The position numbers were made by a program, and so were the translations under genes. A stretch of 64,000 nt of DNA from Cladopsammia gracilis (taxonomy: Eukaryota; Cnidaria; Anthozoa; Scleractinia; Dendrophylliidae): assembly GCA_022457155.1 (NCBI GenBank), contig JAJGOT010000314.1, positions 281,501-345,500 on the forward strand, read 5' to 3'. Below are positions 15,064-27,334 of this stretch, in pieces. Positions within the stretch are counted from its first letter, which is position 1. Each line of letters starts with the position of its first letter. A model generated the notes under the pieces. That model was not told where the DNA came from. It ran no database searches and saw nothing but the letters and a program-made list of their open reading frames with translations.

Positions 15064-18000
15064 ATGGGGAAAAAAAGGTTTTTTTTCTCCATTAAAATGA
15101 ATTCGCGAGAATTGAAAAATTGGGCTCTTGAAGAAGGAATTGCTGGGTTCTCCCGAATGTCCAAAGCCGAATTGATGGAACTTTGGGAAGAATCGCAACC
15201 TGCAAGGCCGAGAAAAAAAGGAAATGTAGCAGCTCGCTTGAAAATTCGGAAAAAACGAAAAGCCAACCCTCTGGATGTCGAAAATGAAAAAATTCCTGTT
15301 CCTATTTTGATTCCGGAAAGAAGAGATTTTCCCTCCAGAGCCATTCCCAGAGCGATTGAACAAAATGCGGAAACAGTTGCCGATTGGACGAATTGGTTGG
15401 AAAATGCAGATGATGTTGATGTTCGGAGGAGATCGAATCCCGCGATTGAAAGATTGAAGAAGCAGATTGCTAAATTATGGAAGGAAGAATTTGTTGTGGA
15501 AGAAAGAGAATCCGCTTTGAAAGGTTTTGCGAGATCATTTGGCATTCCCGGCAGACCAGGTTTTTCTCCCAGAGAATTCTTGAGGACTGTGAGCCGGAAA
15601 GTCATTGATTTGTTTGAGAAGAACAAAAGAACCAAAACAAAGATGATTCTTTCCTGCCGAATGAGTCGCACGGATCTGGCAACTGGAGAAGTGACTGAGA
15701 AAATGGCTGATTTCCATTCCCGAATGGAAATGAATTTGGAAGGAACCGACCGGAAAGATCTCTTCTATCGCATGGTTGAAAGAATTCTTGAAAACCTTGC
15801 GAATTTTCAAAGGAAAGGATCGAACTGGAGATTCGAGGAAATTGAAGATCTGTCAATTCTCTTCACCAAGCACCGACCATTGGGTGGAGGTTCTCACATT
15901 CCACTTCCTTCCACATTGAAGAACAAGAAAGCCGTGGTGAACTTGAAAAATGCGGATGAAATGTGTTTCAAATGGTGTGCGACAAGAGCTTGTTTCCCAG
16001 TGGAGAAAAATGCAGAAAGAATTTCAGGGGAATTGAGAAAACACGCAGAAACCATGGATTGGAGCGGTTTGTCTTTTCCAACTCCCCTGAGTGATATTGG
16101 AAAGTTCGAACGGAGAAATCCAGGATTGGCTGTGCATGTTTTTGGGTTTGAAGATGGTTGTGTTTTCCCCCTGAGAATTTCTGAAGCGAAAGGAAAAATG
16201 ATTGACCTCCTGTGGTTGAAGCAAGACGAGCAAACTCACTTCTGCTGGATCCGCAGTCTCAGCCGCCTTTTGTCGAATCAAGTGTCAAAACACAATGGCG
16301 CACTTGTTTTCTGCAGGAGATGCTTGAACCACTTTCCCAATGAAGAAAAATTGGAGAAACATGCGGAATCTTGTTCCCAATTTAAAGCTGTGAGAATTAT
16401 TATGCCGGAAGAGGAAAGCACGGTGAAATTCAAAAACTGGCACAGGAAAATGATTTTTCCCTTTGTGATCTATGCCGATTTTGAAGCGAGGCAACTCCCC
16501 GTGGCATCCTGCAGGGCCAAATCCAATAAAAAGTTTCACAGAGAAATTCCAGAAGCACATTCCCTGTTCTTTCGCTTTCCATCTTGTTTCCCCGTTTGTG
16601 AAGCGAGATCCAGTTTTGTTTCGAGCAGAAAATGATTCCGTGGATGTTGGGGAAAGATTCGTGGAAGATTTGGTGCAGTTTGTGAAAGAAATTCAAGAAG
16701 AAATGAAATTCCCGAAGCGGATGAAATTTGGGAAAAAAGAGAGAAAGTTGTTTGATGCCGCAACTGTTTGTTGGATCTGTGAAAAAGAATTTGGATTGGG
16801 GGAAAAGAGAGTCAGGGATCACTGCCACTTTTCCGGAAAATTCCGAGGAGCAGCTCATGAGAGTTGCAATCTGAATTTCAGAAAACCCAAATTCACCCCT
16901 GTGTTTTTCCACAACCTGACTGGCTATGACGCCCATCTTTTCGTGAAAAATCTGGGAAAAATTGAAGGAGATATCACTTGCATCCCCAACAACGAAGAAA
17001 AATACATCTCCTTCTCCAAAAAGATTCTGCTGGGAACAAGATTGAATGATGAAGGGAAAGTTGTGAAAATTTGGCATGAAATTCGATTTCTGGATTCAGC
17101 CCGATTCATGGCAGCTCCCTTGGGAAACTTGGTGAAGAATTTGACGGATGAAGACTTCCTGGAAACTCGGAAGGTCTTTGGCGAAAAATGGGAGTTGATG
17201 AAACGGAAAGGAGTTTTTCCCTATGAATGGCTGGATTCCACAGAAAAATTTCAGGAGAAACTGCCTGAGAAATCCACCTTCTTCTCCAAACTGAACGATG
17301 AGGGCATCTCCGATGAAGACTTTCAATTCGCTGAAAAAGTTTGGAAAGAAATGGAGATGAACAACATGGGAGATTTCCACGATGCATATCTGAAATCAGA
17401 TGTGACTTTGTTGGCGGATGTTTTCCAAGAATTCAGAAAAGTTTGTCGGAAACATTATGACGTCGATCCTGCTTGGTTTTACACTTCTCCCGGTTTGGCC
17501 TGGGATGCAGCTTTGAAGGAAAGCGGAGTTGAATTGGAACTGTTGACTGACCCAGATATGTTGCTGTTCTTCGAGAGAGGAATTCGTGGAGGTGTTTCAA
17601 CAATTATGCACAGGAGAGCCAGGGCCAACAACAAATTCATGGGTGATGATTTCAATCCTGAGAAACCTTCAACCTTCATTCCCTATTGGGATGCAAACTC
17701 CCTCTATGCTTGGGCAATGACAAATCCTCTCCCTGTGGGTGAGTTTGAGTGGATGAACGAAGAAGAGTTGAGAAACTGGGAAATGAAAGCTGCGTGCTAG
17801 AAGTGGACGTAGCAATCCCAGATGAATTGCATGAGATTTTTAATGATTTGCCGCCTCTCCCAGAGAGAAAGATGATTGGAAAAGTGGAAAAACTCATTCC
17901 CAACCTTGAGAATAAGGAAAAAATGGTTGTGCATCGGAAAATCGTGAAGCAAGCTCTAGATCTTGGATGCCGCTTGACGAAAATTTGGAGGGGAGTGAAA

Positions 18001-18915
18001 TTCAGGGAAGAAAGATGGTTGGCATCTTTCATTAAGAAAAACATTGAGTTGAGGCAATCATCCCGAAACGCTTTCGAGAAAGATTTCTTCAAACTGATGA
18101 ACAACGCTGTCTTCGGGAAAACAATGGAAAACATTCGAAACAGAATAGTCTTTCATTTGGTGTCGTCAGAAAAGAAACTAGTGAAACTCTCTTCCCGACC
18201 CAGCTTTGAGCATTTCACAATCTTTGATGAAAATCTGGTTGGAGTTCATATGCGGCGAACTAAGATGGTCTTCAACAAACCTGTTTTTGTGGGGCAAGCA
18301 ATTTTGGACATTTCAAAAACTTTGATCTATGACTTTCACTATAACTATGTGAAAAAGAAATGGGAAAAAGCGCAGTTGTGTTTCACTGACACTGACTCCC
18401 TGCTCTATGAGATTGAAACAGAAAATTTGTTTGCAGACATCGCCGGAGATGTTGATGCAAAATTTGACACTTCTAAATTTTCTGAAACGCATCCGTGCGT
18501 TGTTGATGGAACTTTGGAGAGGAAAAACAAGAAAGTTTTGGGACTGATGAAAGATGAAGCTTGTGGTGGAATCATTGAAGAATTTGTGGGATTGAAACCA
18601 AAATTATATTCCATCAAGATGCATGGAGGCGGGGGAACGAAGAAATGCAAGGGAGTGAAAAAGAAAGTTGTGAAAAAGCGAATCTCCCATGAAGACTTTG
18701 TTGCCTGTCTGGAAAGTCAAAAACCGGCAATGCGGCAAATGGAATGCATCCGCAGTTTGAAGCATGAACTCTTTTCCCAAACTGTGAACAAGACTGCGTT
18801 GAGTGCAAATGATGACAAACGATTTGTGTGTGAAGATGGAATTTCCACATTGGCGTGGGGGCATTGGCGGTTGAGAGGGGAAAAAACTTCTGCTGAATTT
18901 AGTAGAAGTGTATAG
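15064..18915 (+). pseudogene. polB: Protein-primed DNA polymerase B, broken by two frameshifts
   Basis: Three consecutive ORFs (15064-16635, 16472-17800, 17749-18915) make up one pPolB of about 1,280 residues. The N-terminus has a SAP-like helix pair (ELKNWALEEGIAGF from 15097), then a region likely to hold the terminal-protein function, and a C2H2 finger (CRRCLNHFPNEEKLEKHAESC) near residue 420. The exonuclease motif is IYADFEA; the palm motifs are DANSLYAW (A), KLMNNAVFGKT (B) and TDTDSLLYE (C). Frame changes fall near 16520-16545 in an A-rich run and near 17785-17802; neither has a convincing slippery site. The ATG at 15064 or 15097 may be used. The 3' end runs into the terminal inverted repeat. 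The copy cannot make polymerase unless the breaks are assembly errors. Confidence 0.92.
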
Positions 18916-19135
18916 AGAGGACTGGCTCACTTCTGTTTCTCGCTGGTCTCAAGCGTTTCTCATTTGTTTTCTCACTTCTGTTTCTCGCTGGTTTGAAGCG
19001 GTTCTCATTGATGTCAATTGGGGATGGAGAAACACGTTCAAATTGGTGAGAAAGGTTTCTGATCAGGGGGCAATGAGAAACGCTTGAGACCAGCGTGAAA
19101 CAGGAGTGAGCCAGTCCTCTCTATACACTTCTACT
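18902..19135. repeat. Polinton right terminus with internal inverted repeats
   Basis: An arm at about 18902-18965 (AGTAGAAGTGTATAGAGAGG...) recurs inverted at 19076-19135 with few mismatches. Within it a unit of about 45 bp (CTCACTTCTGTTTCTCGCTGG...) appears twice in direct orientation and once inverted. The outer arm ends the element at ACT/GATAG. The polymerase stop TAG lies inside the inner arm. Confidence 0.75.
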
Positions 19136-19650
19136 GATAGTACCCGGCTCGACATGTTCTTTGAAAAATTTCCTTGGCAGGTCCGATATGGATTTATTAA
19201 GATTTATTTCTCGTTTACTTGCATTTCACTCTTTAAAATGAAACGATTCAGTGCGAGTTATATCTTTGAATTAATTGATTAGAAAACCAAATCATTCTTC
19301 GAAACCTTAACAGTCCGGGAGTATGCCAGTTTTGACCATAACATGATCACCATGGCGGTGGTCTTTTTCAAAACATTCAAAATGGGGGACAAGTGAGAGG
19401 AATCAAAGAGTATAGACAAAAATGCTCGTTTAATCGTTCCTTTTTTCTTGTCTTCTCGATGTCTGTGAATTGGGAAACACATCGAGGGAAGAGAAAAGCC
19501 ATTCTCAGTGCGCTTGAACTCTTAGTTTGTCGTGCACTTAGTGCTAATGGCACTGCGTACGTAGTCTCTACTTCGGAAAATATAGGTAAAGCACGCTAAC
19601 AAGTTTGCGCCTGTTTATTTCATTTAATTTTCATATCGATAGAAAAAAGG
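19136..19650. other. Flanking host DNA without recognisable gene
   Basis: A-T-rich sequence begins right after the Polinton terminus. No ORF with family resemblance, splice structure or repeat was recognised. Confidence 0.5.
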
Positions 19651-19652
19651 GA

Positions 19653-20440
19653 ACATGGAGCTTTGTTATTCAGTTTTGCTTGTCATATTTTTATGCCAGT
19701 TGTTAATTTAGGCTTTAATCCTCAAATTTTAATTTAAATGGCGCTTTGTTCTCCATATTTGCAATAATTTGTGTTGAATTTTATGGCTACCAATGGGGTT
19801 TTGCTATCACGGCGACAATTAACAATTTTTTGTCAGCCAGGCTTGCCCTAGCCATTGTTTATGTTGAGGCTTTGTTTCTCAAATTTTGTTGGTCATATTC
19901 CTATGCCAGATTGTTATGTTGAGGCTTTGTTCCTCTCAGTTGTTAATGGAGCTTTGTTCTCCATATTTGCTGGTCACATTCTTATGCCAGTTGTTAATTT
20001 GAGGCTTTGTTCCTCAAATTTTAATTTTAATAGGGCTTTGTTCTCCATTTTTGCAATAATTAGTGTCGAAAATGGCTACCCATGGGGTATTGCTATTGCG
20101 GCGACAATTAACAATTTTTTTGTCAGCCAGGCTTGCCCTAGCCATTATTTATGTTGAGGCTTTGTTTCTCAAATTTTGTTGGTCATATTCCTATGCCAGA
20201 TTGTTATGTTGAGGCTTTGTTCCTCTCAGTTAAGAATGGAGCTTTGTTCTCCATATTTGCTGGTCATATTCGTATGCCAGTTGTTATTTGAGGCTTTGTT
20301 TCTCAAATTTGATTTTAATGGGGCTTTGTTCTCCATATTTGTAATATTTATGTTGAATGTTATGGCTACAAATGGGGTATTGCCATTGTTGCGAAAATTG
20401 TTAAATTTTGTCAGCCAGACTTACCCAGGCGATTGGAGTT
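19653..20440. repeat. Tandem array, about 290-bp period, 2.7 copies
   Basis: Units start near 19861 and 20151, with a partial earlier copy from 19653. They share GAGGCTTTGTTTCTCAAATT, TGTCAGCCAGGCTTGCCC and internal shorter repeats of GGAGCTTTGTTCTCCATAT. The ORFs across it are by-products of the repeat. Confidence 0.85.
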
Positions 20441-21489
20441 TCATTCCTCCAATTTAATTTATGGGGTTGTTTAATTTAAGTTTTTAGGTTTCTCATCTTG
20501 CCGAATTAATTTGAATCAATTGTACTGGGCACATTGTCTGCCATTTTTGCCTACATGTGCAATTTTATGGTTTATTGCTCACATTTATTTGACTTTTGTT
20601 CATTGGGCACTTACTGCGCCTTTCAATAACATACGGAATTTGACATTAAAATCTCCACCAACGGTTGCGTTATTCCCTGCCGTCAATCATAATTAATACG
20701 AAAGCCAACGGACCATGTAAAAAAGAAACAAAGAAAATGGATCGAAATCTACCAATCATAATGCACGGACGTGACCCTTTGACCTCATTGAAGTGAAGAT
20801 CTGTTTCCTGAGAGGTAAGCTAAGATGACTGACGGCAGCGTAAAACGCAACTGTTGATGGAAATTTGAATTTAAAATTCCGCATGTTATTGAAAGGCGCA
20901 GTAAGGGTTTGCGAGTGTGTTGGCTTTCAGTCTGACAGTCGGCTTGTCCCTGCCTGTTAATTTGTAATTTTGCCTTTGAGATTTCACCCCCAGGGTGCTA
21001 CTGTTTGCCTTCGAGGTTTCAACCTCAAGGTTGTTGTTCGCATTACCTTTAGGTTACACTCTAAGGTTTTTTATTGTTTATTGGGCACTTATGGAGCTTG
21101 CTGGTTCATCGACTTTCCAGTCCAACATGGCTTGTCTCCGCCTTTCGATTTAAATTTTGCCCATTTTGGTTTTCAAACTTAACTTTAATTTAAGAATTCC
21201 AGGTTCTGCCAGGTTATGTTTGTTTGCAGGTATGCCTCTACAATGTTCATCTAGGCTTTCGGCAAAGGACGCTGGACAGCCAGCCTCCAAAAGAAGGATA
21301 GAGCGTTGAAAACATCATCGACTGCCAAGGCGCTGGAGACCTGCTTCAGAACTTCGGAACTTCCTGTGCACAATACACTGCCAATGACCTTTCTGTCTGC
21401 AAGGGTTCATCGTTAATGGTGGTATTGATTCTGAGCATGCATGTACCTGAGTTTGTTATGCTACTATTGACGATCCGGTAATTAAATCT
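20441..21489. other. Non-coding stretch
   Basis: No gene is supported. The 20990-21100 part has paired phrases (CCCCAGGGTGC, CCTCAAGGTTG) that look like further diverged repeats. Confidence 0.4.
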
Positions 21490-21570
21490 AATATATATAG
21501 ATAGGCTTAGCCTAACAGCGTCGCTCTGTGAACAAGCTTAACTAAGGTGAAAGGTCTGAAGCACTAGAAT

Positions 21571-22395
21571 GAAGATTGACGAAAGCTATTTTTCAATTTT
21601 AGCAATTCTCTAAAACGGTAAGCTTATCACGCGACCGTCTGCACAGTACATTCAGACCGTACAAAAGTTCACAAAAACAACTTTTTCTCCGTCTAGAATA
21701 ACTAGTACGACTATTTTCCGAATAAAATACACTTGTTGCTTGTCAGAAATTGCTCGAGAAACTAGTTTGAAAATCCAAATTGCAAAAATACACAAACATA
21801 TTTGCATAAGGCGATGCGAGTGAAGATAGAACTGTACTAAAAATTCAAAGTCTTGTATTGTTTACATAAAATCGCTTTTCAACCAATGTAATGAATGAAC
21901 AAGCACATAAAAATGGACAACACAATCTTCTTTCGAAAAAGGTTATTCAAATCTCCATTAATTTATGTTTAAAAGCAGTAGAATTAAGATTGACGAGGGC
22001 TATTTTTCAATTTTAGCAATTCTCAAAAACAGTATTACGCGACCGTCTGCACAGTACATTTAGACGGTACAAAATTTCACAAAAACAACTTTTCCTCCGT
22101 CTAGAATAACTAGTACGACTACTTTCCGAATAAAATACACTTGTTGCTTGTCAAAAATTGCCCGAGAGACTGATTTGAAAATCAAAATTGCAAAAAATAC
22201 ACAAACATTTTTGCATAAGGCGACGCGAGTGAAGATAGAACGGTACCATAAAATCAGTCTTGTTTTGTTTACATAAATCGCTTTTCAACCAATGTAATGA
22301 ATGAACAAGCACATAAAAATGGACAACACAATCTTCTTTCGAAACAATTTGTTCAAATCTCCATTAGTTTATGTTTCAAAGCAAAACGTACCATT
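21571..22395. repeat. Two direct copies of a 413-bp unit (left inverted-repeat block)
   Basis: Copies start near 21571 and 21984 and differ at scattered positions. Each runs from a GATTGACGA phrase through GCGACCGTCTGCACAGTACA to TTTATGTTT. One inverted copy occurs at 27590-27965, so the left terminus was duplicated in tandem after the element formed. Confidence 0.85.
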
Positions 22396-23750
22396 TATAG
22401 GTCATCGAGGCCGAGCTGATTGTCTTCGATGAAAGAAATCATGAATTGAAAACTGAATTTAAGCACGTTTTATATAACCTAATTATTCAAAATTGAAACC
22501 TTTTTAAATGCAAGCCAAAATTGCACAATATAAAACAGTAAAGTAATGATACTAGCTTCACGTTAAGACGAAATCAGGTTTAAAAATAAGCTTAAGCACT
22601 TAGCTCTATATTCCTCCAAATTAAAACGCTTGTCTTGCAGAATTATGCAGCCTGAAATGCGGTGACACCTCTGCGGTCTTGACCACTGTTTGAGAAATGT
22701 GAAACCTGTCTTGAATAGCAAACCGCGGATAAATGCCGGGAAAAACAACTTTGCAAATGGTTTTCTCGGCTAAACTCAACGGTTAACCACTGACTCAACA
22801 AGAGTGTTGAGCGTACAGCTGACGTGACATTCGGCTGTGTAGCCGCGCGAAAAACGTTCGTACGGACAGACATGACAGACGCCGCCAGCGAAACATTCCG
22901 CTGGCCATGACCATGAAAAATGACGGCATGGGTTCTATGAGTATGGCGCTCCGCGCGGGCCTTCGGCCCACAGAGCTCCGCTATTAAGACGGCAGGCTTA
23001 GGCTGCTTTTGGCATAAACACACACCAAAAATGCCTTTAGGATCATACTAATGAGTTGTAAGGATTATAATTTGATTTGGATGCAGCGGTGAGGCTTGTA
23101 TTATTCTGACAGGGGCCTATTTTTTCAATTCTGCAGTTAAACTTTCAATTCAATTCTGCAGTTAAACTTTAATTTTCATATATTTTTTATCTTTTGGATG
23201 AATTTATGATTGCAGCTTCATCGGCTAAATTAAGTCAATATCAATTAGATATATTTCAAATTTGTGTTCTTACTGTACTTACAGTGTAGGTATTCCCACA
23301 GCTCGTAACTTCACAAAAGTATGCACTTATCTCCGAATTTCAAGTTCGTTAGTAGGTATCTTTGAAAGAATTCTGGTCCCTGACAGACCTTTTGGATTTG
23401 CCTGTTCAGTCATCTAGCCAGGCAGAGTATTCTTAAGGCAATAAGTAGACTCGCGATAGGCATCTGGTCACCTTGTCATCTCATTTAGCTTAATAAGGGG
23501 CTATATAGTATTGGTGGCTGGTCTTTTTCATTATGATTCCTGGCGAAATTCATCTAAATAAGCCTTCATACAGATTCCTCAAGTTTAGTCAGGTTGGAAG
23601 CCAGTTTTAGCATTTGTTGTCATTTCAGAGTATTATCCATTTTTTTAAGCCTATACCTGATGGGATATGAAATAAGCAGTATTATTAGTGTGTTTTATTT
23701 TCACTGACAATATTGTCATGTTAAGTCTTTTATGACAGATTTATAATTTT
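22396..23750. other. No supported gene
   Basis: A 126-codon open frame on the minus strand (22643-23023) has an irregular Arg/His/Cys-rich composition typical of translated repeats rather than a protein family. Nothing else is recognised. Confidence 0.4.
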
Positions 23751-23754
23751 GCAC

Positions 23755-26080
23755 TTCAGTTTGCATGGACGACTGCTTCATGTTTAACACTAAGGTCACT
23801 TCTAAATTTTTATTTTTAACAACAAAGAGGGTTCGGTTTGCATGGGCGGCTGCCCCAACTTGTTGGTCCCATAGCTTAATATTCACAATTCTCATCTTAA
23901 AAGAATTCATCTAGCATTGGCACCCCTTTATTGTTTGTCCTTCTAAATTAGCAACCAGCTGGGTCATGTTTGCATGGATGGCTGTCCCATCTGGTCAGCT
24001 TAGTTGACATATTTAATTTTACTAATTTTCTTATCCAGTTTGCATGGGCGACTATAATAATAACCGGCCCTGTCTCACAGACTTTTCCAGCTTATACACA
24101 CATGGATTGTTTAATTTTTGTTTTATACGAGGCACAGATTTAATTATTATGGCAGTTAGCATGGGCGACTGTCTACCTTATTGAGCTTATTGTTCACTTT
24201 GGATTGTAATAGGTGTATAGTTTACTCCTCTTGTTTTTTTGTTTTTTTTTTGTAGTTTATGAATATGGGGCTGCTGCTTATTTTGCTGATTGGGTTTCTC
24301 TTATGTCGGATACGGGTTTTGAGCAGGTGGAAATCCAATGCATTAGTTTCCAATTCCTTCCTTTATACTGATCCTTAGGAATTTGTTTGGCTAATTTCAT
24401 GGTCCTTTCTTAATTAATTTTTATATTTTCGTGGTTTACTCAGGAGATACGGAACTGATGATTAGCAAGGGCAGCAGTTCTCGTGTATCTTGGGCTTATG
24501 GAACAAAATAACAATGCCATTAGTTTTAAATTGCTTTTATATAATATTCCAAGGGATTTATTGCCTATTTTATGATCTTTTTCTTGTTCAACTTTCAGGG
24601 TTCATGGTTTACTCAGGAGATATGGAACTGATTAGCAAGGGCGACAGTTCACATATTTTTTGGGTTTATAGAACAAAATAACTAGGCCAGTAGTTTTCAA
24701 TATCCTCAAGTTCATTTTGTAAGCGGCTGCTCAGCCCTGCTGTTTTTCAACGTTATTCTTAATTTAATGTTCTTTAATTGTTGTTGTCATTGTTCCCATA
24801 ATTGTTACACTTGGCTAATGTAATTTCTAGCGTCTGAGTAATGGCAATGCGAATTGGACAGAAATTGATATTTTTACGACACGGCATTAGCAGGGGCTGG
24901 GTTCGACTGTTACAGTGCATGATGGGTATCATGTTGCCTTAAAGTTATAGTTTGTCACGTGGCGAGGCATTCTAGGCCTGCACCATTTAAATTTTTAAGT
25001 GGATTTACATGTTCATGTATTATTTGTTTTGCTTAGCTTTGTCTTGTAAAGCCTCGTAGGATGGGCTTGTATTGATTTTAGCCTGAGCCATGGTTCCTAC
25101 CCAGATTTCCTGCTTATTTTTCCCCACAGGGGTTTTTTCTTGCAGGTTTTTTTCTGGCCTCTGTTCTAACCGCAGTTTATTTTGTAAGCGGTTGCTCAGC
25201 TCTGTTAGGTATAGTGCAAGTTTAGGATATACCTATTGTAATTATCGTTTTGAACTTGTGTACATGTCGTTCGAACCAGTTACTGGTGAGGCCGCAGTGA
25301 ACCAAAATCCGCTGTGTGGTGGAGTTGAAATTCATATTTAGCTTTCTGAATTGATGTTATGGTATACGGTTTAGTGTCTTGATTGTCGGATTGATAGCAA
25401 GGGCAGCGGCACATGGCATGGACACTTAACACATGGACTGTTAGCACAGGGCATGGACACTTTTCAACCAATTTCTTTATGATGCTGCTTCCACTTTAAA
25501 CACGATCATTTGTCTCTGCTCTTGGGTACTTGGACAAGCTTGCTGGTTTTACAGACCCTGGGAAAGTTTTTTTTTTACATTGTACAGATATTGAAAGGGT
25601 ATCGTAAGATAGGCCATCGCTTGGATTGCAGATTGCCTATCACCCTTAACATACTTCATAGTTTATTGGACTCTGCATGTCACATTACCGGGTCACAATA
25701 CCAGATTCCCTCATTTAAAGGCAAGTGTTCCCTTGCCTTTTTTGCATTTTTAAGAGTTGGTGAAATCACTGCGACACAGAGCAACAGTCCTAAATTCATC
25801 AGTTTACTAGTGTAATTGTTTTGGCTCATTGCTAATTTTTGTGGGATGGTTAGGACTGTCTTGCACGGGCAGCGGTCTTATTCATCTCCGGGATAGCCTA
25901 ATTTTAATCATTAGATTTACTGAGTTACAATGCACGTGAGGCTGTCTCGTAAGGGCAGCAGTCTCATTCATTCACTTGTTACTCGTTCATCTGTGTAGTT
26001 AGATAGTCAAGTTCATGTCTATCAAAGACAGTGGTGTGTTCTCAAATTGCATAGAGTGCTGCGTTTCCCTTGGGTGGGGC
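23755..26080. repeat. Iterated GCAWGGGCGRCTG-type motif, about 12 copies
   Basis: A degenerate motif of 13-16 bp recurs at about 23763, 23838, 23970, 24042, 24158, 24466, 24634, 24890, 25395, 25865, 25945 and 26075, spaced 65-500 bp apart, always on the plus strand. The tail varies (ACTGTC, CAGTCT). No coding frame spans it. Confidence 0.55.
25510..25815 (+). pseudogene. Tyrosine-recombinase fragment
   Basis: The 101-codon frame contains LKGYRKIGHRLDCRLPITLNI and FKGKCSLAFFAFLRVGEITA. The second matches the first catalytic-arginine box (RxGE) of the tyrosine recombinases found in DIRS/Crypton-type elements and many cnidarian repeats. The H-x-x-R and Tyr boxes are missing because the frame ends at 25815, so it is a truncated relic inside the inverted-repeat-bounded structure. 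Confidence 0.6.
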
Positions 26081-26802
26081 AGCATCATGTTTCATGATGA
26101 TTAGAAGATCACAGATCACAGATTAGAACAAGCGGCAGGGCCACGGGGAGGAGGTGGGAAGTTCAAACGGCAGAGGTCTCAATTCAAGCGAATGATAAAT
26201 TTCGAGCACGCGTGCAGTGGCATACACAGCGTCAGTAGAGCGTGGTCAATAATTTAATTGCACAGACCCGGGCCCGTGACCCCAACGACGTGACATACTA
26301 TGTCACGCAACAATCTGATCAGATTGAAGACATAAAAATCCTATTTGAATTGGTCCAAATATTCCCTTTATGTCTTCCCCCTTCATTTTAAAAACAAGTC
26401 ATAAAGCCGAGTGCTTCATTCCCGCGCTCTGTTTGCTGGGCAAAATAGGGTGACAGCACAAACAATGAACTGAGTGTAAATGGCTATGAGCAAAAGGCCC
26501 ATAGCCGATTAATTTTTGTCAGTTAAGAATTTCAAGAACTTGTGGCTATGGGCAAAGGCCCGGGTTGTCGCGAGTACGCGGTTTTATCACTTAGCCGGTT
26601 TACACACATATAGTTTATGGTGAGGTTAAGCATTTTTTTTCCGTTGGTTCCGTTTCGGCACAAGCTTTCATTTAGGAGTAAAATCTCTGGTTTTTCGAAT
26701 ATGTCTTTCTGTTTGTTTGTTTGTTTTTTTTTTTCTGATGGAGTTCTGTCCTGGTCTACATCTATAATCTATAATTGTAATTCACAAAGGTTTCCCATAC
26801 GG

Positions 26803-26925
26803 TCAGTATAAAACACGGACTGCGGACTACGGACTGGGTATAAAACACGGTCTAGGGTATAAAACGCGGACTGAGAATCATGGACTCGGTATAAAACGCG
26901 GACTGGGTGTAAAATAACGAGGACC
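26803..26925. repeat. Minisatellite built on GGTATAAAACRCGGACT
   Basis: About five imperfect copies of a 20-30-bp unit occur in tandem. Each contains TATAAAAC, a TATA-box-like string, but no gene starts nearby. Confidence 0.8.
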
Positions 26926-27102
26926 GAAGCTGTGAATATAAAATATTGATTTACCTCGATAAATACGTAGATGTTTAATACGTAGGGGTGGTGGCATGTT
27001 ACTTTACAACCGTTCGGTCTCTTGATATTTGAATAAAATTTCAAGTAAAGGAAAGCAGAAATATTATCTTAATTCTCGTAATTTTTGTTATTTACGATCT
27101 GC

Positions 27103-27153
27103 TTTATACCCTGCGAGCCCGTTCGATCTTCACAGGCTCTGCTCGCAGGGTAT
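27103..27153. repeat. Short hairpin, 14-19 bp arms
   Basis: ATACCCTGCGAGCC and GGCTCTGCTCGCAGGGTAT pair around a 15-nt loop. It is a foldback unit of a kind common in such genomes; it is not a tRNA. Confidence 0.7.
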
Positions 27154-27334
27154 CGGCTAAAATTTTACAGCAGCTCATATATAAAGGTCTATACTTCACA
27201 AAATTCTGGTAGACAATTAACTCTGATAAAATGCGCAGCAACACGTTTCTGGATATTACTGATAATGGCAACGATATGAAATATTTTTCAAATTAATTTG
27301 CGAGGCAGTACATTCTGCTAGCGCTGTTCTGTAG

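Larger units (their letters stand above)
1..19135. mobile_element. Endogenous Maverick/Polinton (adintovirus-like) element, left end outside window
   Basis: The element is defined by its gene set: retroviral-type integrase with chromodomain, PLA2 domain, adenain-like protease, double-jelly-roll major capsid, penton-like minor capsid, FtsK/HerA packaging ATPase and protein-primed PolB. This combination is diagnostic of Polintons/adintoviruses. The right end is placed at 19135, because the sequence from 18902 is an inverted-repeat block whose outer arm ends in ACT, matching the AG...CT Polinton termini. No matching left terminus is seen in 1-1060, so the element probably starts before the window and the 6-bp target duplication cannot be tested. 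Several genes are broken (integrase, fibre, polymerase, PPxY gene), so this copy is a fossil or carries assembly errors. Confidence 0.93.

Noticed and set aside
16500..17810. Programmed frameshifting in DNA polymerase B
   Set aside because: The two frame changes go in opposite directions and lack in-phase slippery heptamers with downstream stems; decay or assembly error is simpler.
22643..23023. 126-codon minus-strand frame as a protein gene
   Set aside because: Sequence looks like a translated high-copy repeat, with no domain or splice support.
27103..27153. Possible tRNA or structured RNA gene
   Set aside because: A single hairpin only; no cloverleaf, anticodon arm or TPsiC box.
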